Counted from the stretch's first letter, positions 37,634 through 47,263 are shown. The stretch is DNA of 64,000 nt from Vibrio cyclitrophicus (GCA_023206055.1 CP065366.1:124001-188000), one strand, 5' to 3'. A program made the numbers and translations. The notes: generated from the sequence alone by a model not told the origin.

Positions 37634-38473
37634 TTACTCGGGTACGATCCACTCTACTTTGAAGTGACCGGTTGCCGGTGCAATTGCTTCCTTCAAGAAT
37701 GGAAGAATCTCGTTCATTTGGCTTTCTAGCTTCCAAGGCGGGTTGATAACAATCATGCCTGAGGCTGTCATGCCGCGCTCGTTGGTGTCTGGTGATACGC
37801 CAAGTTCGATTTGTAGAATCTTGTTGATGCCTAAGCCTTCAAGACCTTCGATCATATCTTCGATGTCACAACGGTTTACTACCGGGTACCAAATTGCGTA
37901 GATACCGGTTGCCCAGCGCTTATGGCTTTGAGCAATCGCAGTCACCACATCGCGGTACTCTCTTGCTAGCTCATAAGGCGGGTCGATAAGTACCAAACCA
38001 CGACGCTCTTTCGGTGGCAGGCTGCCTTTTAAGCGTTGGAAACCATCTTCTTTGTAGATAGATACCTGACGATCGCGGTGGAACTCTTGCTCAAGCAGCG
38101 GGTGATCGGCTGGGTGAAGTTCGGTCAGTACCATGCGGTCTTGGTCGCGCAGGTGAGCACGTGCAACACGTGGTGAACCCGGGTAGTAGCGCAGCTTGTC
38201 ACCGTTATTTAGTGTTGAGATAGACTCAAGGTAGCTTTGAATGTCTTCAGGAAGGCCTTTTTGTTCCCATACGCGTGCAATACCTTGCTTGTATTCACCG
38301 GTTTTTTCAGACCATTCATGCGTTAAGTCGTAACGACCTACACCAGAGTGAGTGTCATGATAAACAAAAGGCTTATCCTTCTGTTTCAAAGAATTAAGAA
38401 TAAGGCTCTGTACGATATGCTTTACTACGTCGGCGTGGTTACCTGCGTGGAAGCTGTGGCGATAACTTAACAA
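37634..38473 (-). CDS. rlmJ: 23S rRNA (adenine-2030-N6) methyltransferase RlmJ
   Basis: Methylates A2030 of 23S rRNA. The N-terminal motif SYRHSFHAGNHADVVKH and catalytic DPPY (in LVLIDPPYELAREY) are as in E. coli RlmJ (YhiR). The end GHFKVEWIVPE also matches. E. coli RlmJ begins MLSYRHSF. Here the equivalent codon is a TTG at 38473, with AGAG about 7 bases before it, giving 279 residues. The GTG at 38491 would add six extra residues. So the gene probably uses a TTG start, which implies modest expression. Divergent from prlC. Confidence 0.93.
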   Translation of the reverse strand: MLSYRHSFHAGNHADVVKHIVQSLILNSLKQKDKPFVYHDTHSGVGRYDLTHEWSEKTGEYKQGIARVWEQKGLPEDIQSYLESISTLNNGDKLRYYPGSPRVARAHLRDQDRMVLTELHPADHPLLEQEFHRDRQVSIYKEDGFQRLKGSLPPKERRGLVLIDPPYELAREYRDVVTAIAQSHKRWATGIYAIWYPVVNRCDIEDMIEGLEGLGINKILQIELGVSPDTNERGMTASGMIVINPPWKLESQMNEILPFLKEAIAPATGHFKVEWIVPE

Positions 38474-38753
38474 ATTAAACTCTCGTAACACTCTCGATTT
38501 AGAGTGTGGTTAGTGTAGGTGGGGGTAATCAGACCATTATAACCCTCAATGGACCATAAATTCTCGAACAATTCAGGAACAGTCGTTCGCAATATGTGGT
38601 TAGTTATTGGTTCTCCTATTGAAATTTGCCTTATTGGGCACTATTTAATAATTATTCGCAGGTGATTTTTTTAGGGCGAACCTGAGCCTGATGACTGTAA
38701 GACGACCTCATTACAAAAAAGACGAAAGTCTCTAAAGCCAAAGGAATGTTTAT

Positions 38754-40796
38754 ATGTCTAATCCGCTATTAACCTTCACGGACTTACCTCCGTTTTCACA
38801 AATCAAACCTGAGCACGTTAAGCCAGCGATTGAGCAAGTGATTGAAGCGTGTCGCAACAAGATAGAACAAGTACTTGAAGGTAATACTTCACCAAGCTGG
38901 GACAACCTAGTTGCTCCGATTGAAGAAGTGGATGATCGTTTAGGCCGTATTTGGTCACCAGTAAGCCACATGAACTCTGTTGTGAACAGCGACGAACTGC
39001 GTGAAGCGTATGAGAGCTGCCTACCAGTACTATCTGAGTACGGCACTTGGGTTGGTCAACACAAAGGCTTGTTTGAAGCGTACAAAGCGATCAAGGCGAG
39101 CGAAGCATTCTCGGCATTAAACCGAGCTCAACAAAAAACCATTACCGATGCACTGCGTGACTTCGAACTGTCGGGCATTGGCTTGCCAGCTGACGAACAG
39201 CACCGCTACGGCGAGATCAGTAAGCGCCAGTCTGAGCTAGGTTCTCAATTCTCAAATAACGTGCTTGATGCAACTATGGGTTGGAGCAAGCAGATCACAG
39301 ACGTAGCTGAACTGGCGGGTATGCCTGAATCAGCACTGGCGGCAGCACAAGCCGCAGCTGAATCTAAAGAGCAAGAAGGTTACCTACTGACTCTGGATAT
39401 CCCATCATACCTACCGGTGATGACCTACTGTGATAACCAAGCGCTACGTAAAGAGCTGTACGAAGCCTATGTAACGCGCGCTTCAGATCGTGGTCCAAAT
39501 GCAGGTAAGTGGGACAACACTGAGATCATCACGGAGCAACTTAAGCTGCGTCACGAGATCGCTCGAATGCTGGGTTTCAGCACTTACAGCGAAAAATCAC
39601 TGTCGACTAAAATGGCTGAAACGCCAGACCAAGTACTGGGTTTCCTTAACGACCTAGCAGTAAAAGCTAAACCACAAGGTGAGCGCGAAGTAGAAGAGCT
39701 ACGCCAGTTTGCTGAGAAAGAGTTTGGTGTCTCTGAGCTAAACCTGTGGGACATCGCTTACTACAGCGAGAAACAAAAACAGAACCTGTTCGAGATCTCT
39801 GATGAAGAGCTTCGTCCTTACTTCCCTGAATCAAACGTAGTTTCAGGCCTGTTTGAGGTGCTTAACCGTGTGTTTGGTATGTCGGTAACAGAGCGTGAAG
39901 GTGTCGACACATGGCATGAGTCAGTTCGCTTCTTCGACATCTTTGATGCGACAGGTGCACTGCGTGGTAGTTTCTACCTAGACCTATACGCACGTGAACA
40001 CAAACGTGGCGGCGCTTGGATGGATGACTGTCGTGGTCGTCGCATTACTCAATCTGGCGAGCTACAGACGCCTGTTGCTTACCTAACGTGTAACTTCAAC
40101 AAGCCTGTTGGTGATAAACCAGCACTGTTTACTCACGACGAAGTGGTTACGTTGTTCCACGAGTTTGGCCACGGTATCCACCACATGCTAACGCAAGTAG
40201 AAGCGGGCGCAGTTGCGGGTATCAATGGTGTACCTTGGGATGCCGTTGAGTTACCAAGTCAGTTCCTAGAAAACTGGTGTTGGGAAGAAGAAGCGTTGTC
40301 GTTTATCTCGGGTCACTTTGAAACGGGTGAAGCATTGCCAAAAGAGATGCTAGAGAAGATGCTAGCGGCGAAGAACTTCCAGTCAGCGATGTTTATCCTG
40401 CGTCAGCTAGAACTTGGCTTGTTCGATTTCACGCTACACACAGAGTACGACCCTGAAGTGGGTGCCCGTGTACTCGAAACGTTGGCGGATGTTAAGTCTA
40501 AGGTGTCGGTTCTGCCAAGCCTAGATTGGAACCGTTTCTCACACAGCTTTGGTCACATCTTTGCTGGTGGCTACAGTGCGGGTTACTACAGCTACCTTTG
40601 GGCAGAAGTGCTATCGGCAGATGCGTTCTCAGCATTTGAAGAAGAGGGTATCTTCAACACAGAAACTGGTAATCGCTTCCTGAACAACATCCTTGAAATG
40701 GGTGGCAGTGAAGAGCCAATGGAGCTGTTCAAACGCTTCCGTGGTCGTGAGCCACAAATTGATGCAATGCTGCGTCATGCGGGAATCAACGCATAA
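38754..40796 (+). CDS. prlC: Oligopeptidase A
   Basis: Cytoplasmic zinc metallopeptidase of family M3 (thimet-like), 680 residues, which degrades signal peptides and other short peptides. The zinc site HEFGHGIHH (about residue 470) carries both ligand histidines and the catalytic Glu, and the third ligand Glu lies in the ENWCWEEEAL segment. Start at ATG 38754 after AAAGGAA. In E. coli prlC is followed by rsmJ. Here asnC (convergent) and a cyclic-di-GMP gene lie between prlC and rsmJ. Confidence 0.97.
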   Translation: MSNPLLTFTDLPPFSQIKPEHVKPAIEQVIEACRNKIEQVLEGNTSPSWDNLVAPIEEVDDRLGRIWSPVSHMNSVVNSDELREAYESCLPVLSEYGTWVGQHKGLFEAYKAIKASEAFSALNRAQQKTITDALRDFELSGIGLPADEQHRYGEISKRQSELGSQFSNNVLDATMGWSKQITDVAELAGMPESALAAAQAAAESKEQEGYLLTLDIPSYLPVMTYCDNQALRKELYEAYVTRASDRGPNAGKWDNTEIITEQLKLRHEIARMLGFSTYSEKSLSTKMAETPDQVLGFLNDLAVKAKPQGEREVEELRQFAEKEFGVSELNLWDIAYYSEKQKQNLFEISDEELRPYFPESNVVSGLFEVLNRVFGMSVTEREGVDTWHESVRFFDIFDATGALRGSFYLDLYAREHKRGGAWMDDCRGRRITQSGELQTPVAYLTCNFNKPVGDKPALFTHDEVVTLFHEFGHGIHHMLTQVEAGAVAGINGVPWDAVELPSQFLENWCWEEEALSFISGHFETGEALPKEMLEKMLAAKNFQSAMFILRQLELGLFDFTLHTEYDPEVGARVLETLADVKSKVSVLPSLDWNRFSHSFGHIFAGGYSAGYYSYLWAEVLSADAFSAFEEEGIFNTETGNRFLNNILEMGGSEEPMELFKRFRGREPQIDAMLRHAGINA

Positions 40797-40833
40797 TCAC
40801 GGTAACTATCTAGTTTATTAAGAGTTAATTGCG

Positions 40834-40863
40834 AAAAGAGCCTCTATTTAGAGGCTCTTTTTT
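40834..40863. terminator. bidirectional terminator, prlC / asnC
   Basis: AAAAGAGCCTCT - ATTT - AGAGGCTCTTTT with T residues, between convergent genes. Confidence 0.92.
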
Positions 40864-40897
40864 GTCTGTGTTTGATGCCAATCAAGGCGAATCAATG

Positions 40898-41362
40898 TTA
40901 TGGATTCACATTGCGGTTGATAGGGTTCTGCAATGAAATCAGTGTCTCTGTCGACTGAACTTCATCGATCGCTTGCAGCTTATCGATCAATACAAACTGC
41001 AGCTCTTCTATCGATTTACACATCAACTTCACGAAAATATTGTAAGCACCAGTGGTGTAATACGCCTCAACCACTTCATCTAAGGCATTCAGCTTAGCGA
41101 TCGCCGAGTGGTAATCTTTGGCAGCATTAAGGTTGATGCCAATAAAGCAACACACGTCGTAACCTAGCTTTTTGGTGTTTACCACAACTTCCGTTCGCTC
41201 AATAATGTCTGCCGATCTCATCTTTTCGATGCGAACGTGAATCGTCGCAGGGCTGACATCGAACTGCTTTGCCATTTCAGCATAAGGAGTACGTGCATCT
41301 TCCATCAAGGTTTTGAGAATGGCACGGTCTAGATCATCTAAACGAGCTGCGGTTGTGGACAT
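40898..41362 (-). CDS. asnC: Transcriptional regulator AsnC
   Basis: Lrp/AsnC-family regulator of 154 residues, close to the E. coli protein (152). The winged helix-turn-helix (about residues 8-60) contains AEMAKQFDVSPATIHVRIEK, and the RAM ligand-binding domain includes the near-identical segments LGYDVCCFIGI, EAYYTTGAYNIFVKLMC and STETLISLQNPI. In E. coli AsnC activates asnA in the absence of asparagine. asnA is not in this window. Start ATG 41362 follows AAGGA. Confidence 0.93.
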   Translation of the reverse strand: MSTTAARLDDLDRAILKTLMEDARTPYAEMAKQFDVSPATIHVRIEKMRSADIIERTEVVVNTKKLGYDVCCFIGINLNAAKDYHSAIAKLNALDEVVEAYYTTGAYNIFVKLMCKSIEELQFVLIDKLQAIDEVQSTETLISLQNPINRNVNP

Positions 41363-41452
41363 GCATAATCCTTAGGTTGAATGAAAAACATACTGGCTTG
41401 AGTACACATCATAGCCAAGGGTGATAATATTAGCAGTAACTATAGGGTTAGG

Positions 41453-44400
41453 GTGAATTCAGTGCGATTTTCGTTATTTTTTATTGTGATGTGTTGGAGT
41501 GTTTTTGCTTCAGCTCAGGCAAAAGATGTGTTGGTTATTCACTCTTATCATCAAGGCTTTTTCTGGACAGATGATTTCCATAAAGGATTATCTGATGAGC
41601 TCGATCGCGATGATATGTCTTATCGTGTCGTTTATCTTGATAGCAAACGCTCTCAAAACCCTGAATACCTAGAGCGTGTGTATCAGCTTTATCACACCAA
41701 GCTACAGCATGAAGAATTTGCAGCGATTGTCGTTAGTGACAACAACGCGCTCAACCTAATGAAGCGTCTTGCACCCGACCTCAAAGGCACACCTGTCATC
41801 TTTGGTGGCATCAACAATTTCTCCCCTGAAATGATCGAAGGTTTGAACGCAACGGGCATCACTGAAGATATCGACTTAGTGGGCAATATAGAACTGGTTA
41901 AGCGTCTTCAAGCGACCGTAAAGAAGATCTACATTGTTACCGATCACTCGGTCACGGGGGAGGCGATTCGTTCTCAAATCGATCTGTTCATCAAAACCCA
42001 TCCCGATTTTTCTGACCTCGTTGAGCACTATGTGCCGGATTCCTACCAAGAGTTAATAGCCTTTTCTCAACGTGCTGACTTAGGTAAGAGCTTGCTGTTT
42101 TGGGCGTATTACCGCGATGCGCAAGGCAGGGTGAGTAGCGATGAAGATTGGCGACAACTGAACATCAAAACCCAAATGCCATTGTACATGGTGCACGACC
42201 TAGGGCTAGGTTTTGGTGCGATTGGTGGTGTAATTCAAAGTGGTGAAAAGCAAGGTCGAGATACAGGGCGCGTGCTATTGAGTGTGCTGAACAATCCTAA
42301 TGCGCCATTGCCATTGGTGGTTGCTGGCGCGCCAGAAATCAAACTCGATTACCAACAGATCTCACGTTGGGATTTGGGTGCAGAGAATGAAGCCTCGGTG
42401 ACCTTCCTTAACAAACCGAAGTCATTTTTAGTGCGCTACCGCGATGAAATTCGCACCATAGGTTTACTGTTTTTGGTGATGTCGTGTGTCATCGCGACCT
42501 TGGTGTATTACCTCAATCGCCTTAAAAAAAGTGAACGTGCCAGCCGACAAAGTCAGTTGCTGCTTGAGTCGATATTCGACCAAAGCCTGCAGTTCATGGG
42601 AATCATTGATAAGAGTGGTGTGCTGCTGTCGAGTAACAGTAAGTTACATGAGCTGCTTTATAACCAAGGCTATAAGCTGGGAACGCCTCTGCAACAACAC
42701 CAACATTGGGAAAGTTCTGCGCGAGAAGTGCTAGCCGAATATTTCATCGCAAAAAGTGAGCACCCATCCTTACGATTTGAAGCCGAGGTGTGGTGTCGAG
42801 ATCGTGGTGCGATGGTGTTGGATATTTCATTGAAGCCGATGCCGGGCAGTGAAGAAGAAGATACCCAGTTTCTCTTTGAGGCGCGCGACGTGACCTCACG
42901 TAAGCTTGCTGAGAATAAACTATTCCAGCGTGAAGCAAACTTGAAGCTGTATTACGACAAACAGCCGGTGATGATGATTACGCTCGATGGCAATAATCGC
43001 ATTCAACAAGTGAACCAGTTTGCCGAAGAGCTTTTGGGTTACCCACTCGAGCAGTTGTTGGGCCATCGCCCTAGAGAATTCTATGTTGATGAGAACGCGA
43101 TGATTCCTCGCCATATCTTGCTGCAACCTCAGCATAAAATTCGTGGTGTGTGGCGTCGTGATATCGAATATCGCCATGCCGACGGCAGCAAGATCTGGAT
43201 TCGTGAAAATATTCGCCCTTTGGTTGAGTCTGATCAGCTGTTGATTGTGGGTGAAGACATCACCGAGACGCACGAGCTCTCTGAAAAGTTAGAGTATCAA
43301 GCTCGCTATGACCTGCTAACCGATACGTTCAACCGTAACCATTTTGAGCAAGAGCTGCAAAAAGCACTCAAAGAGGTTGAGAGCCACATGCGTACCCACG
43401 CAATGTTGTTCTTAGATCTAGACCAACTGAAGGTGTTGAACGATACCGCAGGACATGAAGCGGGTGATGCTGCGATCTTGTTTAGCGCTAAGTTGCTAGA
43501 AGACGTGCTGCCTTACAATGCGGTGTTAGCGCGAATGGGTGGTGATGAGTTTGCTGTATTAATGAAAGACTGTACTGAGCGAGACGCGGTTAATGTGTGT
43601 CGCAGTATTATCTCGATGATGAGCGAGAATCCATTCTTGTGGGATGATATTCGACTTAACCTGACTTGCTCTATCGGTATTCGATTGATTGACCATACTG
43701 CGGCTTCACCGCAGATGGTGCATGCTCAGGCGGATGCGGCTTGTCATGCCGCTAAAGAAGAAGGTCGCAATCGCTATCACCTTTACCACCAAGACGATGA
43801 AGACCTGCGTCGTCGTCATCTTGAGATGGAGTGTGTCAACCTAGTGCATGAGGCCTTGGCTAATGATCGCTTAGAGCTGTTTGCTCAGCGCATTCTTGGC
43901 CTAGATGAAGACAGCGATAAAATGCACTTTGAGATATTGGTTCGCATCAAGAACATCCAAGGGGAATACATCTCTCCGGGGATCTTCATGCCAGCCTCAG
44001 AGCGTTATAACATCGCGCATTTGATTGATCGCCGAGTTGTCAGTCAAACCTTGAGTTGGTTGGAGCAACGCCCTGAGGTTATTGAGGAGCTGGGGATGTG
44101 TTCAATCAACCTTTCTGGTCACTCGATGGGTAACCGTGAGTTTGTCGAGTTCTTAATAGATAGCTTGAGCGATTCATCGATACCGTGTCATAAGATTTGT
44201 TTAGAGATCACCGAAACGGCCGCCATGAGTAACATGAAGCAGGCGATCAAGTTCTTCACACGAATCAAAGAGCTTGGCTGCATGATTGCATTGGATGATT
44301 TTGGCTCAGGGTTATCGTCATTTGGTTATCTGAAAAAATTACCGGTCGATATTGTGAAGATCGATGGTTTGTTTGTGCGCGATATTGATGTGAATGAGAT

Positions 44401-44611
44401 GGACCATGTGATGGTTCGCTCGATCAATGATCTCGCCAAGCAGATGGGCAAGCACACCGTGGCTGAGTTCGTTGAAAATACCCAGATCATCGATAAGCTG
44501 ATCGAACTGGGTGTGAACTACGCGCAGGGCTACATCATAGGCCGACCTAAGCCACTCGCGGAGCTCGTTGAAGAGTTAAGACAAGAACGAGAGACAGAGC
44601 CATTGGTTTAG
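41453..44611 (+). CDS. Periplasmic-sensor PAS-GGDEF-EAL protein (cyclic di-GMP)
   Basis: A 1052-residue inner-membrane signalling protein. A signal sequence (FSLFFIVMCWSVFASAQA) is followed by an ABC-substrate-binding-like periplasmic domain (about 24-325), one membrane helix (about 336-355), two PAS-like domains (about 375-610), a GGDEF domain (ARMGGDEFAV, about 696) and an EAL domain (starting about 800). The cyclase signature is intact, but the RxxD inhibitory site is absent (PYNA instead). EAL reads EIL (FEILVRI), yet the metal and catalytic residues appear kept (INLSG, LEITE, LDDFGSG, KIDG, AEFVE, YAQGY), so it may be a bifunctional or a phosphodiesterase enzyme. GTG 41453 or GTG 41462 could be the start. 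Confidence 0.88.
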   Translation: MNSVRFSLFFIVMCWSVFASAQAKDVLVIHSYHQGFFWTDDFHKGLSDELDRDDMSYRVVYLDSKRSQNPEYLERVYQLYHTKLQHEEFAAIVVSDNNALNLMKRLAPDLKGTPVIFGGINNFSPEMIEGLNATGITEDIDLVGNIELVKRLQATVKKIYIVTDHSVTGEAIRSQIDLFIKTHPDFSDLVEHYVPDSYQELIAFSQRADLGKSLLFWAYYRDAQGRVSSDEDWRQLNIKTQMPLYMVHDLGLGFGAIGGVIQSGEKQGRDTGRVLLSVLNNPNAPLPLVVAGAPEIKLDYQQISRWDLGAENEASVTFLNKPKSFLVRYRDEIRTIGLLFLVMSCVIATLVYYLNRLKKSERASRQSQLLLESIFDQSLQFMGIIDKSGVLLSSNSKLHELLYNQGYKLGTPLQQHQHWESSAREVLAEYFIAKSEHPSLRFEAEVWCRDRGAMVLDISLKPMPGSEEEDTQFLFEARDVTSRKLAENKLFQREANLKLYYDKQPVMMITLDGNNRIQQVNQFAEELLGYPLEQLLGHRPREFYVDENAMIPRHILLQPQHKIRGVWRRDIEYRHADGSKIWIRENIRPLVESDQLLIVGEDITETHELSEKLEYQARYDLLTDTFNRNHFEQELQKALKEVESHMRTHAMLFLDLDQLKVLNDTAGHEAGDAAILFSAKLLEDVLPYNAVLARMGGDEFAVLMKDCTERDAVNVCRSIISMMSENPFLWDDIRLNLTCSIGIRLIDHTAASPQMVHAQADAACHAAKEEGRNRYHLYHQDDEDLRRRHLEMECVNLVHEALANDRLELFAQRILGLDEDSDKMHFEILVRIKNIQGEYISPGIFMPASERYNIAHLIDRRVVSQTLSWLEQRPEVIEELGMCSINLSGHSMGNREFVEFLIDSLSDSSIPCHKICLEITETAAMSNMKQAIKFFTRIKELGCMIALDDFGSGLSSFGYLKKLPVDIVKIDGLFVRDIDVNEMDHVMVRSINDLAKQMGKHTVAEFVENTQIIDKLIELGVNYAQGYIIGRPKPLAELVEELRQERETEPLV

Positions 44612-44660
44612 ATAAGCCGACTTTAGCCGGGAATACTTTTCACCGCTAATATGTATTGTT

Positions 44661-44696
44661 GAGGCAATCAGGTAAACTGGTTGCCTCTTTTGTTTT
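44661..44696 (+). terminator. terminator after the GGDEF-EAL gene
   Basis: GAGGCAATCAG - GTAAA - CTGGTTGCCTC with TTTTGTTTT. One T-G pair in the stem. Confidence 0.88.
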
Positions 44697-44723
44697 GAAT
44701 ACTACTGTCTGTTGGAGACGACC

Positions 44724-45503
44724 TTGCAACTACAACTGATTTGCGAAGATGCTACCCAAATCGATCATTTGAATGACTTAGCGACCCGCTGGAACTTATC
44801 TCATGATGAAAGCAGCGATTTTGCTTTGGTACTGACCAGTGAGCGACTTGAGTTACGTAAAGTCGATGAGCCTAAGCTTGGCGCTATCTTTGTTGACTTA
44901 GTGGGAGGCGCTGTCGGTCACAGACGTAAGTTTGGTGGTGGTAAAGGTCAGGCAATTGCTAAGGCAGCAGGTCTAAACAAAGGCGCAACACCAACTATCT
45001 TAGATGGCACTGCAGGCTTAGGGCGCGATGCGTTTGTGTTGGCTTCTTTGGGCTGTAAGGTGCAAATGGTCGAGCGTCACCCAGTTGTGGCTGCACTGCT
45101 TGATGATGGCTTGCAGCGAGCGCAACAAGATCCAGACATCGGTGGTTGGGTAAGTGAACGTATGAAGCTGATTCACGCATCCAGTCACGATGCGTTAGAT
45201 AAGCTCAGCAACGATCCTGACTTCGAACAACCTGACGTGGTGTACCTTGACCCAATGTACCCACACCCAGAGAACAAAAAGAAATCGGCTTTGGTCAAAA
45301 AAGAGATGCGCGTATTCCAATCTTTGGTTGGCGCCGATCTGGATGCTGATGGCTTGTTTGAGCCTGCGATGAAGTTGGCATCGAAGCGAGTTGTGGTTAA
45401 AAGACCGGATTACGCAGCGTGGTTAGATGAGCAAAAACCGAGCATGGCGATCGAAACCAAAAAGAACCGTTTTGACGTCTATGTGAAAGCATCAATGACT
45501 TAG
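44724..45503 (+). CDS. rsmJ: 16S rRNA (guanine-1516-N2) methyltransferase RsmJ
   Basis: Class I SAM methyltransferase that modifies G1516 of 16S rRNA. The SAM-binding motif is ILDGTAGLGRDAFVLASLGC and the catalytic motif is YLDPMYPHPENKKKSA. Both are family signatures (YhiQ/RsmJ). Of two TTG codons, the one at 44724 has GGAG 6 bases before it and gives 259 residues. The one at 44712 has no site. No ATG fits, so this gene too uses a TTG start. It stands between two terminators or promoters and is probably transcribed alone. Confidence 0.94.
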   Translation: MQLQLICEDATQIDHLNDLATRWNLSHDESSDFALVLTSERLELRKVDEPKLGAIFVDLVGGAVGHRRKFGGGKGQAIAKAAGLNKGATPTILDGTAGLGRDAFVLASLGCKVQMVERHPVVAALLDDGLQRAQQDPDIGGWVSERMKLIHASSHDALDKLSNDPDFEQPDVVYLDPMYPHPENKKKSALVKKEMRVFQSLVGADLDADGLFEPAMKLASKRVVVKRPDYAAWLDEQKPSMAIETKKNRFDVYVKASMT

Positions 45504-45609
45504 TGAAAGCATCAATAACTTAGCTACACACTAAGAAAATTTCCCGTCATAAATACGATAAATTGCCATTTAACACTTGCGATAGTCGCGTTACGGATGT
45601 ATATCTAAC

Positions 45610-45630
45610 TAAGAATCATTATTATTCTTA
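45610..45630. promoter_or_regulatory. Fur box
   Basis: Inverted repeat with arms TAAGAAT and ATTCTTA around CATTATT. The 15-mer TAAGAATCATTATTA matches the Fur 7-1-7 consensus (TGATAATNATTATCA) at 11 of 14 defined positions. It lies 15 bp upstream of the next gene. Confidence 0.7.
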
Positions 45631-45644
45631 GCTGGAGTTGTAGC

Positions 45645-46220
45645 ATGGCTAAACGCTTTTGTAAGTTAAACCGTCGAGATATCACTGAACACTTGGGCGA
45701 AATCCACAGCTTGGTCACTGAACCTAAGTTCGTGTGTCGTTCTTGTGCGCGTTCATCGTCGGATCAAGCGAACCTATGCAAACCAACAGCCATCCCACCG
45801 ATTGATTGTCAGAATAAACCCGTTGAAGAAAAAGTCGCGTGTGGTCTACTTGCCGAAACATTGCCAACTCCAGAAGTTTCTCTTATCGAGGTCATGGACA
45901 GCGCTGAGTCGACGGTACAAATCTTTGACCCTGCGGTTGTAGCAACAGCGGATAAAGTCGCGTTGAAGAAAGCCAAGCTGAAAAAGTTGATGGCGAAGGC
46001 GAGTGGTGATGAGAAAGCGGAACTCAAACAAGCGAAAAAAGCGGCTAAGAAACAAGAGAAGTACAACAAAAAGCTCGCGAAGATGATTAAGAAGCAGCAA
46101 AAGCTGTTTAAGAAAAGCCAGAAACTGGAAAGTGACCTTGAACGCATCAACCTACAACTTGATGACGTATCCTTCACTGAAACCAAGACTCAGGTAGTGA
46201 GCCATAATCACATCCACTGA
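45645..46220 (+). CDS. Lys-rich Cys-containing protein, probably iron-regulated
   Basis: A 191-residue protein not recognised by name. The N-terminal 60 residues have a possible metal site (CRSCARSSSDQANLC plus C and H residues nearby). The C-terminal half (about 100-175) is a Lys-rich coiled coil (KKAKLKKLMAKASGDEKAEL), and the chain ends SHNHIH. No signal peptide or membrane helix. ATG 45645 follows TGGAG. A Fur box overlaps the promoter region, so it is predicted to be made when iron is scarce. Iron sparing or metal handling is a guess from the Fur box and the Cys/His residues. Confidence 0.75.
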   Translation: MAKRFCKLNRRDITEHLGEIHSLVTEPKFVCRSCARSSSDQANLCKPTAIPPIDCQNKPVEEKVACGLLAETLPTPEVSLIEVMDSAESTVQIFDPAVVATADKVALKKAKLKKLMAKASGDEKAELKQAKKAAKKQEKYNKKLAKMIKKQQKLFKKSQKLESDLERINLQLDDVSFTETKTQVVSHNHIH

Positions 46221-46255
46221 CGTTGATTCGAATGGTTTATTGCTACAGCGATGAT

Positions 46256-46285
46256 TTAAAAAGAGCGACCTACGGTCGCTCTTTT
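46256..46285. terminator. bidirectional terminator
   Basis: AAAAGAGCGACC - TAC - GGTCGCTCTTTT between the Lys-rich gene and convergent yigM. Confidence 0.9.
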
Positions 46286-46332
46286 GCTTTTTTGGGTTAT
46301 CCTAGCTAGCTCATGCAACTCGTTCAAATCAG

Positions 46333-47211
46333 CTAAGCGTTGCTTGCGGATCTTGCTACGCGCTTCTTCGCCCACGTCTCATTGACGAATAGAGAGAACA
46401 AGATAACGGCGCCACCAATAGACAAGCGAACTAAATCGACGTCTCTGTTCCAAATCAGGATGTTCACCACAAGTCCCGCAGGAACCAATGCATTGTTCAT
46501 TACCGCCAGTGCGCCAGCATTCACCATGCACGCGCCTTTATTCCACATAAAGTAACCCAGCCCCGAGGCAATTAAGCCAAGGTAGATCAGGATTCCCCAT
46601 TGAAGCGTGGTGGTTGGCAGTTTCTCTGGGTTACCCAATAGCATGAAAGCAACCGAAGCAACACACAATGCTCCTAAGTAGAAGTAACCAAATACGGTTC
46701 GCTGAGGTAACTCGGTCGACTCCTTCTCCATCACCACTTTGTAGCCCACCTGACCGATAGCAAAGCACAGGTTCGCGCCTTGCACGACGAGGAAGCCGAC
46801 TAAAAAGTTGTCGTTGATACCGGCAAACTTAATGAACACCGCGCCTAATACTGCAATAGCGGCTGTCACTAGATACCAAGGTGAGAATTGCCCTTTGAGA
46901 AAGTCATAAATAAGCGTGACATAAATTGGGGTAAAGACAGTAAACAGAAGGACTTCAGGTACGGAGAGTAGCAAAAAAGATTGATAGTAGAAGCAGTACA
47001 TCAGCCCAAGCTGAATACCACCAATTGCCATCAATTTTCCGATCAACTTACGCGAGACACCGCGAAACTTAAGGAAGGGAAGAAACACGATACCAGCAAG
47101 GGCAACACGCATCAGAACAGAGAACCAAGAATCAACCTGACCGGCAAGGTAAACGCCGATCAGGCTAAAGGAGAAGGCCCATAGGAGGGTAACACCAGCT
47201 AAATAGCTCAT
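46333..47211 (-). CDS. yigM: DMT-superfamily transporter YigM (biotin transporter family)
   Basis: Inner-membrane carrier of 292 residues with ten predicted helices in two EamA repeats. It is close to E. coli YigM throughout: WAFSFSLIGVYLAGQVDSWF, TVFTPIYVTLIYDFLKG, TTLQWGILIYLGLIASGLGY. YigM has been shown to take up biotin in E. coli; older annotation calls the family carboxylate/amino acid/amine transporter. It begins 52 bp after the uspA stop with no terminator between, so it may be co-transcribed with uspA. Confidence 0.88.
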   Translation of the reverse strand: MSYLAGVTLLWAFSFSLIGVYLAGQVDSWFSVLMRVALAGIVFLPFLKFRGVSRKLIGKLMAIGGIQLGLMYCFYYQSFLLLSVPEVLLFTVFTPIYVTLIYDFLKGQFSPWYLVTAAIAVLGAVFIKFAGINDNFLVGFLVVQGANLCFAIGQVGYKVVMEKESTELPQRTVFGYFYLGALCVASVAFMLLGNPEKLPTTTLQWGILIYLGLIASGLGYFMWNKGACMVNAGALAVMNNALVPAGLVVNILIWNRDVDLVRLSIGGAVILFSLFVNETWAKKRVARSASNA

Positions 47212-47263
47212 AGAGAAACTTCGTTAATAAGATATGACCTGTATGTTACCTAACCTTAAATCA

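Noticed and set aside
45809..46186. A 125-codon minus-strand frame opposite the Fur-box gene
   Set aside because: Its Leu/Phe/Ser-rich sequence is the antisense image of the Lys-rich coiled coil; the plus-strand gene has the ribosome site and Fur box.
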